Below, in pieces: positions 55,271 through 62,272 of a DNA stretch of 64,000 bases. The position numbers were made by a program, and so were the translations under genes. Under the pieces are notes generated by a model, which was not told where the DNA came from, searched no databases, and worked only from the letters and a program-made list of their open reading frames with translations. How positions within the stretch are numbered: position 1 is the first letter of the stretch; each line of letters starts with the position of its first letter. The stretch comes from Sorangium sp025924095 (GTDB lineage Bacteria > Myxococcota_A > Polyangia > Polyangiales > Polyangiaceae): NCBI RefSeq assembly GCF_051521505.1, contig NZ_CP150356.1:7936001-8000000 (forward strand). Direction: 5' to 3'.

Positions 55271-57070
55271 ATGCGTATCACTCGCTTGCTTGGCTACATG
55301 TCCGCTTCACTCGCATTCAGTGTGCTCGGATGCAGCGTTGAGCCTCTCGAGGACGAGGATCTCGACCATCTAGACTCCGCCTTGGACAGCGCCGACAACT
55401 CGATGTCGGCGGCTCTCATCCTTCGGTCGGACTGGGGAAACGGCTACTGCGCGGACGTGACGGTAACGAACAAGAACCGCACCCCGGGGACCACCGGCTG
55501 GAGCGTGGACGTCGCGCTCAATGGCTCGTCGAAGGGCACCCCGTGGAACGTGACCGTAACGGACTCGAACGGGCGGTTCACCGCCAGGAACGTGAGCCAT
55601 AACGGCGCGCTGGCTCCGGGCGGCTCGACGACGTGGGGGTTCTGCGGGACCGGCACCGGGCGGCCTTCGATCGCATCGGTCACCGGCAGCGGTGGCACGG
55701 CCGGCACGGGCGCTTCGACCTCATCGAGCAGCAGCAGCAGCTCGACCTCGTCGAGCAGCAGCTCATCGTCGAGCAGCAGCTCATCGTCGAGCAGCAGCTC
55801 GGGGACGGGCGGCAGCGGCGGGGCGGGCGGCGGCGGCGGCAGCGGCGGCTCCGGTGGTTCCGGCGGCGGCGGCGGTTCCGGCGGCGGCGGGACGGGCGGC
55901 TCCGGCCCCGTCGAGGACAGCGGCGCGAGCTGCCCCAGGCCGGCCTTGCCTGCCGCGTCGTCTCTCCCGGCTCACGAGGCGCATCAGGATCCGTTCCTGA
56001 TGACGAGCGGCTCGCGCATCGCGAGGAAATCGGACTGGGCATGTCGACGCGCCGAGATCAAGGCGCAGGTCGAGGAGTACGAGTCCGGCGCGAAGCCCGT
56101 GGTGTCCAAGGACAAGGTCACGGGTTCGTTCTCGGGGAAGAAGCTGACGGTCAACGTCAGCGAGGGGTCGAAGAGCACCTCCTTCGGCCTCGACATCAAC
56201 CGGCCTTCCGGGGCGCCTTCCGGTCCGATTCCGCTGCTCATCAGCCTCTCCGGCTTCGGCGCGATCACCCTCGACTCCAGCGTGTTCAGCGCCAACGGCG
56301 TCGCGACGGCCATCTACAACAACAACGAGATCGGCGCCCAGAGCGGGGGCGGCTCGCGTGGGACGGGCAAGTTCTACGACCTCTACGGCAGGAGCCACTC
56401 GGCCAGCTCGATGATAGCGTGGGCCTGGGGTATCAGCCGGATCATCGACGCGCTGGAGAAGACCCCGTCAGCCAACATCGACCCGAGGCGCATCGCCGTG
56501 ACGGGTTGCTCGCGGGATGGAAAGGGCGCCCTCACTGCAGGCGCGTTCGACGAGCGCATCGTGCTGACGATCCCTCAGGAGTCGGGCGCCGGAGGCTCGG
56601 CGAGCTGGCGCGTCTCGCAGGCAGCCGCCAACTCTGGGCAGAACGTGCAGACCCTGTCCAACGCGGCCAATGAGCAGCCGTGGTTCCGCCAGAATTTCGG
56701 CTCGACCTTCGGCAGCAGGGTGAATAACCTCCCCTTCGATCATCACATGGTCATGGGCCTCGTCGCTCCGCGCGCGTTGCTCGTCCTCGACAACAGGATC
56801 GACTGGCTCGGCATCGACAGCACCTTCACGGCTGGGTCCATCGCCCACGCGATCTGGGAGGGGCTCGGCGTGCCCGACAAGATGGCTTACTGGCAGCTCG
56901 GCGGCCATGAACACTGCCAGTTCCCCGCCGCGCAGAGGGCGCTCCTCGAGGCCTACGTGAAGAAGTTCCTCGTCGGAGGCGGCTCCGGCGAGACCAACGT
57001 GGTCAAGAGCGACGGGGCGAGGGCCGACCTGACCCGGTGGATGAAATGGACGGCGCCGCGCCTCGAGTGA
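55271..57070 (+). CDS. Glucuronoyl esterase (CE15) with N-terminal CBM2, lipid-anchored
   Basis: 599 residues from the ATG at 55271. The lipobox is VLGC (C21). Residues 45-132 form a CBM2-type cellulose-binding module (WGNGYCADVTVTNK, GWSVDVALNG, APGGSTTWGFCG), with a Cys60-Cys125 pair. A poly-Ser then Gly-rich linker runs to about 215. The CE15 domain has nucleophile S415 in GCSRDGKG with the oxyanion Arg R416, acid E438 in PQESG, and His in GGHEHC (H549). It cuts ester bonds between lignin alcohols and glucuronoxylan. Confidence 0.93.
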   Translation: MRITRLLGYMSASLAFSVLGCSVEPLEDEDLDHLDSALDSADNSMSAALILRSDWGNGYCADVTVTNKNRTPGTTGWSVDVALNGSSKGTPWNVTVTDSNGRFTARNVSHNGALAPGGSTTWGFCGTGTGRPSIASVTGSGGTAGTGASTSSSSSSSSTSSSSSSSSSSSSSSSSSSGTGGSGGAGGGGGSGGSGGSGGGGGSGGGGTGGSGPVEDSGASCPRPALPAASSLPAHEAHQDPFLMTSGSRIARKSDWACRRAEIKAQVEEYESGAKPVVSKDKVTGSFSGKKLTVNVSEGSKSTSFGLDINRPSGAPSGPIPLLISLSGFGAITLDSSVFSANGVATAIYNNNEIGAQSGGGSRGTGKFYDLYGRSHSASSMIAWAWGISRIIDALEKTPSANIDPRRIAVTGCSRDGKGALTAGAFDERIVLTIPQESGAGGSASWRVSQAAANSGQNVQTLSNAANEQPWFRQNFGSTFGSRVNNLPFDHHMVMGLVAPRALLVLDNRIDWLGIDSTFTAGSIAHAIWEGLGVPDKMAYWQLGGHEHCQFPAAQRALLEAYVKKFLVGGGSGETNVVKSDGARADLTRWMKWTAPRLE

Positions 57071-57132
57071 CCGCTCCCGCCGAAGCGGTCGCCTGGCCAC
57101 CGCACGAGGCGAGCTTTCGCCGCGAATAAGAG

Positions 57133-57162
57133 AAACCCGAGTCCTTGCGGTCTCGGGTTTTT
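57133..57162 (+). terminator. Rho-independent terminator of the CBM2-CE15 gene
   Basis: A 9-bp stem (aaacccgag at 133-141, ctcgggttt at 152-160) with a 10-nt loop is followed by a T-run. It lies 63 bp after the CE15 stop and 89 bp before the convergent second CE15 stop. The A-run on the other side allows action in both directions. Confidence 0.88.
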
Positions 57163-57250
57163 CGCGGCGTCGGTAGCCAAAGCCGACGCGTCTGCCTTGG
57201 GCGCCAATCGAGCTCGGTCTCCCGATCGACGAGCCAGCAGAGGACTCGCC

Positions 57251-58618
57251 TTACTGCAGGGTGGGGGTCTCCCAGTCGATCACGTCGGTGAAGTCCAGAT
57301 CGAAGTTGCCCTCTTGCGGCTGGATGACGATCTCGGTCTGTGCGTCCATTCCTTTGAGGAACCTGTCCACGAATGCCTTGACGCTATCCTGTTGAGCTTC
57401 CGGGGCCACGCAGTGGCCGTGGTTGCTCGTGAAATCGAAGCCGATGTTCTCTGGCGCTCCCATGGCCTTCCAGACCTCCTTGGCGGCGTTGATCGATTTC
57501 CATCCGGATTCATCACCCAACCATTCAAAGTCCTGGTTGCCCAGGGCGATGATGGCGCGGGGGGCAATCATGGCGATGAGCTCATGGTGGTCGTGGGGCA
57601 AGCTGTAGGGGTCGAGCTGCTTCATGCTGCCCAGGAACCAGGAGCCGTTGGTGTTGTCGATCTTCTCGATGTTCGTCCCCGTACGGGTCGTGAAGTTTTG
57701 AGACGTCCTCCAGGAGGTGATGCCACCCCCTCCCGACTCCTGGGCAACGGTGAGCGCCACCCGTTCATCGAACGCACCGCCGAACAGGGCCATTTTCCCG
57801 GCGTAGGAGCAGCCCTGCAGGCCGATCTTGGTCGGGTCGACATTCAGCTCATCCTTCACCTGCTCGATACCGTCGATGAGGCGGCTGATACCCCATGACC
57901 AGGCGTTGTACTTCCCGATTTTGCCCCACAGCTCGGGGTACACTTTGTAGAAGGGGTTGTTTTGATCGTGCGAGCCGCCGCCCCCGTCGTAGCCCACCAC
58001 TTGATCGTGCATGAAGGGGATCTGGGTGCAGCCGCTGATCAGGCCCGCGTTCCCGTTCATCCCGATGGCGACGCAGCTGCCCGACCCTCCGATGGCGGAG
58101 GTGAGCGTGATCGAGCCTGCAGCTGTCGTGACGACTACGTTCAGCGTGTCGCCGGACACGCTGGCCTCAACCATCGGGGGCTCAGGCTTGGGGCCAATCT
58201 CGTACTTCTCAATCTCCGTCTTGATCTCCGCTCGCCGGCACTTCCATGCTGCCTTGGTGGTGATGGCGGTTCCGTCGTTCATGACGAAGGGGTTGGGCAG
58301 ATTGTCATTCTTCTTCAGTTCACCGGCAGTTACCTCACAGTCGGCGCCGGTGTGCTCGGGGTAGCCATCACCGACGACCGGACCGCCCCCAGTCCCCGGG
58401 CCCGAGCCGCTGGCGCTCGAACCGCCCGTCCCCGTGCCTGCGCCACCGGTCCCACCCCCACCGGCGCCGCCCGTCGGCGACGTGCTGCCGGCCGACGAAG
58501 CGCCGCCGGTCGGATCGCCGGCGCCGGTGTCGCCCGTGTCATCGCTCGAGCCGCACGCGACGAGCAGGGGGAGGAGGGCGGCTGCGGTGAGCTTGGAGTA
58601 CTTCGGTCGAAAGGACAT
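57251..58618 (-). CDS. CE15-type esterase with a Tyr in place of the oxyanion Arg, lipid-anchored
   Basis: 455 residues from the ATG at 58618. The lipobox is LLVAC (C22), with a Gly/Ser/Thr linker to about 80. There is no carbohydrate-binding module. The CE15 fold is clear: CRRAEIKTEIEKYEIG, nucleophile S271 in GCSYAGK, acid E294 in AQESG, PHDHHELIAMIAPRA, and His H402 in NHGHC. In almost all family members the residue after the Ser is Arg; here it is Tyr272. The gene converges with the CBM2-CE15 gene and is its distant paralogue. Confidence 0.9.
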   Translation of the reverse strand: MSFRPKYSKLTAAALLPLLVACGSSDDTGDTGAGDPTGGASSAGSTSPTGGAGGGGTGGAGTGTGGSSASGSGPGTGGGPVVGDGYPEHTGADCEVTAGELKKNDNLPNPFVMNDGTAITTKAAWKCRRAEIKTEIEKYEIGPKPEPPMVEASVSGDTLNVVVTTAAGSITLTSAIGGSGSCVAIGMNGNAGLISGCTQIPFMHDQVVGYDGGGGSHDQNNPFYKVYPELWGKIGKYNAWSWGISRLIDGIEQVKDELNVDPTKIGLQGCSYAGKMALFGGAFDERVALTVAQESGGGGITSWRTSQNFTTRTGTNIEKIDNTNGSWFLGSMKQLDPYSLPHDHHELIAMIAPRAIIALGNQDFEWLGDESGWKSINAAKEVWKAMGAPENIGFDFTSNHGHCVAPEAQQDSVKAFVDRFLKGMDAQTEIVIQPQEGNFDLDFTDVIDWETPTLQ

Positions 58619-58998
58619 GGTGGGCCTCGCTGAGTCTAAGGGGCTCGGCATGGTCATGGTCGGACAGGTCGTGCTGCGTGTCTTTCCGTCAGAAACACCG
58701 CGCAGCGCGACGGCATGTACATTCCCGGTGAAAGGCGTTTCGATCAGCTTCCTCGTGGTCGCGATCGCCGTTGTCACGATGCTTGCGTTCAACGCGTTGC
58801 CATCGTGCGCGACAGGCCGCATCCGGGCGATCGGGTGCAGGCTGGAGCTGGCGCGCCGCCACGCGTCGAAATGGCCGCTGCGCAGCGCACGCGCCGTCTG
58901 CTGATCTCCCCGATCCGGGTACCACACGAGGGGTCGAGAGAAACCACATTTCACCCCTGGCAGAGCGCGCCGGTGGCCTCGCTCGGCGGCGTCACGCA

Positions 58999-59069
58999 AC
59001 GATCGGTAACACGCGGACCACGTCGCGCTACGATCGGTAACACGCGGACCACGTCGCGCTACGATCGGT
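58999..59069. repeat. 31-bp tandem repeat, 2.3 copies
   Basis: The unit starts acgatcggtaacacgcggac and begins at 58999, 59030 and (9 bp only) 59061. The two full copies are identical. It is noncoding. Confidence 0.92.
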
Positions 59070-59220
59070 GACAGGAGCGGCGCTGGCTGCGCCACGTCGC
59101 GGCGCACAGGCCGTGCGCGGCGTCGATCCAGAGAAGATCGGTGCACTCTGGAACGAACCAGCGCTCGTCGCCCATGCACTCTTCACCTGTACGATAATTC
59201 TACGCCAATTACCATGTCTT

Positions 59221-59247
59221 CTTACGGCTTACGGCTTACGGCTTACG
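59221..59247. repeat. Heptamer cttacgg repeat
   Basis: Three perfect cttacgg units plus a partial fourth (cttacga) in tandem. It is noncoding; length changes by slippage are possible. Confidence 0.85.
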
Positions 59248-59510
59248 ACGCGTCACGGCGCGAACTTGAAGAAGCGGATAAGCCTGTGAATCGAAGCACA
59301 CAAGACTGCTGCGGCGAGGTGACCCGCCGCGCCAGGATCTGAATCGCCGCCGCCTTCTGTTTCGGGTCGCTCCAGTCGAGGTCGAGCCCGGCCTCGATGC
59401 AGGGACCTCCGGACGCGGACGAGATCATGGCCTGGCGAGACCGTCGAGCCTTCGATCGAAGCGCCCGGAATTGTCACCAATCCACCTGAACGGTGCTCTA
59501 CGCTGCCGCC

Positions 59511-59972
59511 ATGGCCGAAGGGGAATCCGAGGACTTCGCCGCGGCGCTCAACGCCGCGAGCATCGACGGCTGGGTCAGCGCCATGGGTCTCCGGCTGATC
59601 CGCGCCACGGGCGACGGGGTGGAGGCCGAGCTCGACATCGGACCGCAGCACCGGCAGGCCTACGGCATCGTGCACGGCGGCGTCCACGCGGGGCTCATCG
59701 AGACGCTGGCGTCGGTCGGCGCCGCGCTCCACGCCCTGCCGGACGGCCGCTCGGTCGTCGGGCTCGAGAACCACACGAGCTTCCTGCGCGCGGTCCGGTC
59801 GGGGCGGCTCCGCGCCACGGCGCGGCCGCTCGACCGCGGGCGGCGCACCCAGGTCTGGGAGGGCTCGGTCCACGACGAGGAAGGCCGGCTCTGCGCCACG
59901 GGCCGCGTGCGCCTCCTCGTGCTGGAGCCGGACGCCGTGCTCGCGGGCCAGCGCGCCGGCACGCCTGGCTGA
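59511..59972 (+). CDS. Hotdog-fold thioesterase (PaaI-like)
   Basis: 153 residues from the ATG at 59511; a GTG at 59493 would add six. The hotdog helix motif is YGIVHGGVHAGLIETLASVGAAL, followed by VGLENHTSFLRAVRSG and the last strands RTQVWEGSVHDEEGRLCATGRVRLLVL. It likely hydrolyses an acyl- or aryl-CoA thioester in the cytosol. The PLP enzyme gene follows 80 bp downstream. Confidence 0.88.
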   Translation: MAEGESEDFAAALNAASIDGWVSAMGLRLIRATGDGVEAELDIGPQHRQAYGIVHGGVHAGLIETLASVGAALHALPDGRSVVGLENHTSFLRAVRSGRLRATARPLDRGRRTQVWEGSVHDEEGRLCATGRVRLLVLEPDAVLAGQRAGTPG

Positions 59973-60052
59973 CGCCGCCTGACGCCGCCCGGCCGCCTGA
60001 TCGCAGCCGCCTTCGCGAGGTGCCCCCGTTGCGCGACGCAGCCGCCCTCCGG

Positions 60053-61093
60053 ATGATCGATCGCATTCCCCGGCTCGGGTGGGTCGGCGCGCCCTCGCCG
60101 GTCGCGGCGCTGCCGCGGCTCGCCTCCGCGCTCGGCCTCGATTTTCTCGGGATCAAGCGCGACGACCTCTGCGAGCCCCTCCACGGCGGGATGAAGATGC
60201 GGAAGCTCGACTACGTGCTCGCCGCGCCCCCGCTCTCGACCGCGGCGGCGTGGTCCGCGGCGGGCGGCATCGGCTCGGGCAACGTGGCGGCGCTCGCCGC
60301 CGCGGCGGCGCGGCTCGGCCGGCGGGTGCACGCGCACCTGTTCTGGACCGACCCGTCCAGGAGCGTGATCGACAACCTCGCGTTCATCGCCTCGGGGCCG
60401 ACCTCGATCCGGTTCTATCCCTCGCGCCTCGAGCTCGCGCTCGCGCGCCCTTCGCTCTTCCTGCCGCTGCGCGCGCGGGACGGCGACGGCGCGGCCATCG
60501 TGCCGCTCGGCGCCACGTCGGCGCTCGGCATGGTGGGCGTCGTGCGCGCGGCGCTCGAGCTGTGCGCGCAGGTCCGCGCAGGCGAGCTCCCCGAGCCCGA
60601 GCGCGTCTACGTCCCGCTCGGCTCCGGCGGCACCGCCGCCGGGCTCGCCGCCGGGCTCGCGCTCGGCGGCCTGCGGTCGCGGGTCGTCGCCGTCGCCGTG
60701 GTCGAGCGCCTCCTCGCCTCACGCTTCCGCCTCCGCGCCCTGACGGCCGAGCTGCGCGCCCTGCTCGCGCGCAAGGGCGTCGCGCCCCTGCCCCCCGCGG
60801 CGCCCATCGACCTCGTCCACGGCTACCTCGGCCGCGGGTACGGCTCCCCGACCCCCGCGTCGCTCGCCGCCTGCGAGGCGCTCGCGGCCGAGGGCATCTC
60901 GCTGGAGCCGGTCTACACCGGCAAGGCCATGGCCGCGCTCATGGCGGACGCGCGGGATCGGCGGCTCGGCCCGGTGCTGTTCTGGCAGACCGCGCGGCGC
61001 GAGCCCCTGCCCCGCCCATCCGACTTCTGCGAGCGGCTCCCGCCCGCGCTGTCGCGGCGGCTCGACACCTACTGTGGCGGCAGCTCTCGATAA
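60053..61093 (+). CDS. PLP-dependent D-cysteine desulfhydrase/ACC deaminase-family enzyme
   Basis: 346 residues from the ATG at 60053; a GTG at 60020 would add eleven residues that also look helical. The fold-type II PLP site shows KRDDLCEPLHGGMKMRKLD, with the cofactor Lys in MKMRK, and the phosphate-binding loop VPLGSGGTAAGLAAGLALGG. Near the end, LEPVYTGKAMAAL is typical of this family. It probably removes ammonia (and sulfide) from a D-amino acid or related compound. Substrate cannot be told by eye. Confidence 0.88.
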   Translation: MIDRIPRLGWVGAPSPVAALPRLASALGLDFLGIKRDDLCEPLHGGMKMRKLDYVLAAPPLSTAAAWSAAGGIGSGNVAALAAAAARLGRRVHAHLFWTDPSRSVIDNLAFIASGPTSIRFYPSRLELALARPSLFLPLRARDGDGAAIVPLGATSALGMVGVVRAALELCAQVRAGELPEPERVYVPLGSGGTAAGLAAGLALGGLRSRVVAVAVVERLLASRFRLRALTAELRALLARKGVAPLPPAAPIDLVHGYLGRGYGSPTPASLAACEALAAEGISLEPVYTGKAMAALMADARDRRLGPVLFWQTARREPLPRPSDFCERLPPALSRRLDTYCGGSSR

Positions 61094-61276
61094 AAAACCT
61101 ACCTACCTACCAGCGCGTCTCCTGTGGACCGGCCGCTGTCGCGTCGTCACAATTTTGTGCTTCGACCCGCTATGATGGCGGGATAAGATCGTTTTCTCCC
61201 TTGCGCCCTGGGCCGGCGTTTGGTTTGGCTGCCCTGGCGCGTGTCCGCGCAACTCACGCTCAGAAGGAGGCTTCGC

Positions 61277-62140
61277 ATGCTTCAGCCGCTGCAATCGAAT
61301 TGGTGTGCTCCGCTCGCAATGATGCTGGTCCTGGCCGGGGTCGCCTGTGGCGGCGGCGACGGTGAGTCGACCGGCTCCGGGGACAGCTCCGGCGCCGGGG
61401 CTGGCGCGGGCGCGGGCGCGGGCTCGAGCGGCGACGACTTCGGAAGCGGCGTGACGGGGCCGGGCGCGGGCAGCGGCAGCGGCAGCGGCAGCGGTTGCGA
61501 CGCGAACCTCACGGGCATCGTGCGCGACTTCCGCGCCTACGACCGCGGCGACGGGCACCCCGACTTCGAGACGTTCACGGGCAGCGGCCTGAAAGGCATC
61601 GTCGAGCGCGAGCTGGGGCCGGATCAGAAGCCCGTCTATGCGCACCAGGGGGGCACCGAGCACACGACCGGGCCGGCCGAGTTCGAGCAGTGGTATCGCG
61701 ACGTGGAAGGGGTGAACATGCCGATCCAGTTCACCATCACGCCCACGGTCGACGCGGACGGCATTGCCACCTACGACAACCGGGCGTTCTTCCCCATCGA
61801 CGGGGAGGGCTTCGGGAACGAGCGGAGGGAGCACAACTTCCACTTCACGTTCGAGCTCCACATGAAGTTCGTTTACAACGGCGGCGAGGTGTTCTCGTTC
61901 AGGGGCGACGACGATCTCTGGGTGTTCATCAACAACCGGCTCGCCATCGATCTCGGCGGCCTCCACAGCCCGCAGTCCGACGAGCTCGACCTCGATGCCA
62001 TGGCCTCCGAGCTCGGGATCGTGCCCGGCCAGGAGGTTCCGCTCGACTTCTTCCACGCCGAGCGGCACACGAGCGAGTCGAATTTCGTGATCCAGTCGAC
62101 GCTCGCGTTCACGAACTGCGAGCCCATCTTCGTCGACTGA
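61277..62140 (+). CDS. Lipoprotein with a fibro-slime domain
   Basis: 287 residues from the ATG at 61277 after AGAAGGAGG. The lipobox is LAGVAC (about C24), with a Gly/Ser/Ala linker to about 70. The fibro-slime domain is nearly alone: IVRDFRAYDRGDGHPDFE, NFHFTFELHMKFVY, and FRGDDDLWVFINNRLAIDLGG, ending at HAERHTSESNFVIQSTL. It corresponds to the central part of the 633-residue protein encoded at 50948 but lacks the Cys-rich repeats. Probably a surface adhesion or matrix protein. Confidence 0.9.
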   Translation: MLQPLQSNWCAPLAMMLVLAGVACGGGDGESTGSGDSSGAGAGAGAGAGSSGDDFGSGVTGPGAGSGSGSGSGCDANLTGIVRDFRAYDRGDGHPDFETFTGSGLKGIVERELGPDQKPVYAHQGGTEHTTGPAEFEQWYRDVEGVNMPIQFTITPTVDADGIATYDNRAFFPIDGEGFGNERREHNFHFTFELHMKFVYNGGEVFSFRGDDDLWVFINNRLAIDLGGLHSPQSDELDLDAMASELGIVPGQEVPLDFFHAERHTSESNFVIQSTLAFTNCEPIFVD

Positions 62141-62172
62141 GCACGGCGCGCGCGGCGCCCGGAAGAATTTGA

Positions 62173-62232
62173 GTCACAGAGGACACAGAGCTTCTTTGTT
62201 CTCTCCTCTGTGTCCTCCATGCCTCTGTGGTT
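62173..62232. repeat. Palindromic cacagaggacacagag element
   Basis: A 12-bp perfect inverted repeat (gaggacacagag at 179-190, ctctgtgtcctc at 206-217) has a 15-nt loop, with further partial pairing outward (cacagagg against cctctgtgg). It lies between convergent genes. From memory, near-identical palindromes occur in intergenic DNA of many unrelated bacteria. It may also work as a terminator here. Confidence 0.75.
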
Positions 62233-62272
62233 CGAACTCTCATGAACCCACGGACGGCGTGGCGACGCGGCG

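Larger units (their letters stand above)
58619..59510. other. Intergenic, 892 bp, with tandem repeats
   Basis: No supported gene; several short frames lack ribosome sites. It contains a 31-bp tandem repeat (58999-59069) and a run of the heptamer cttacgg (59221-59247). Around 59180-59250 it is AT-rich. The segment separates the CE15 pair from the thioesterase gene and may hold promoters for genes on both sides. Confidence 0.55.
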
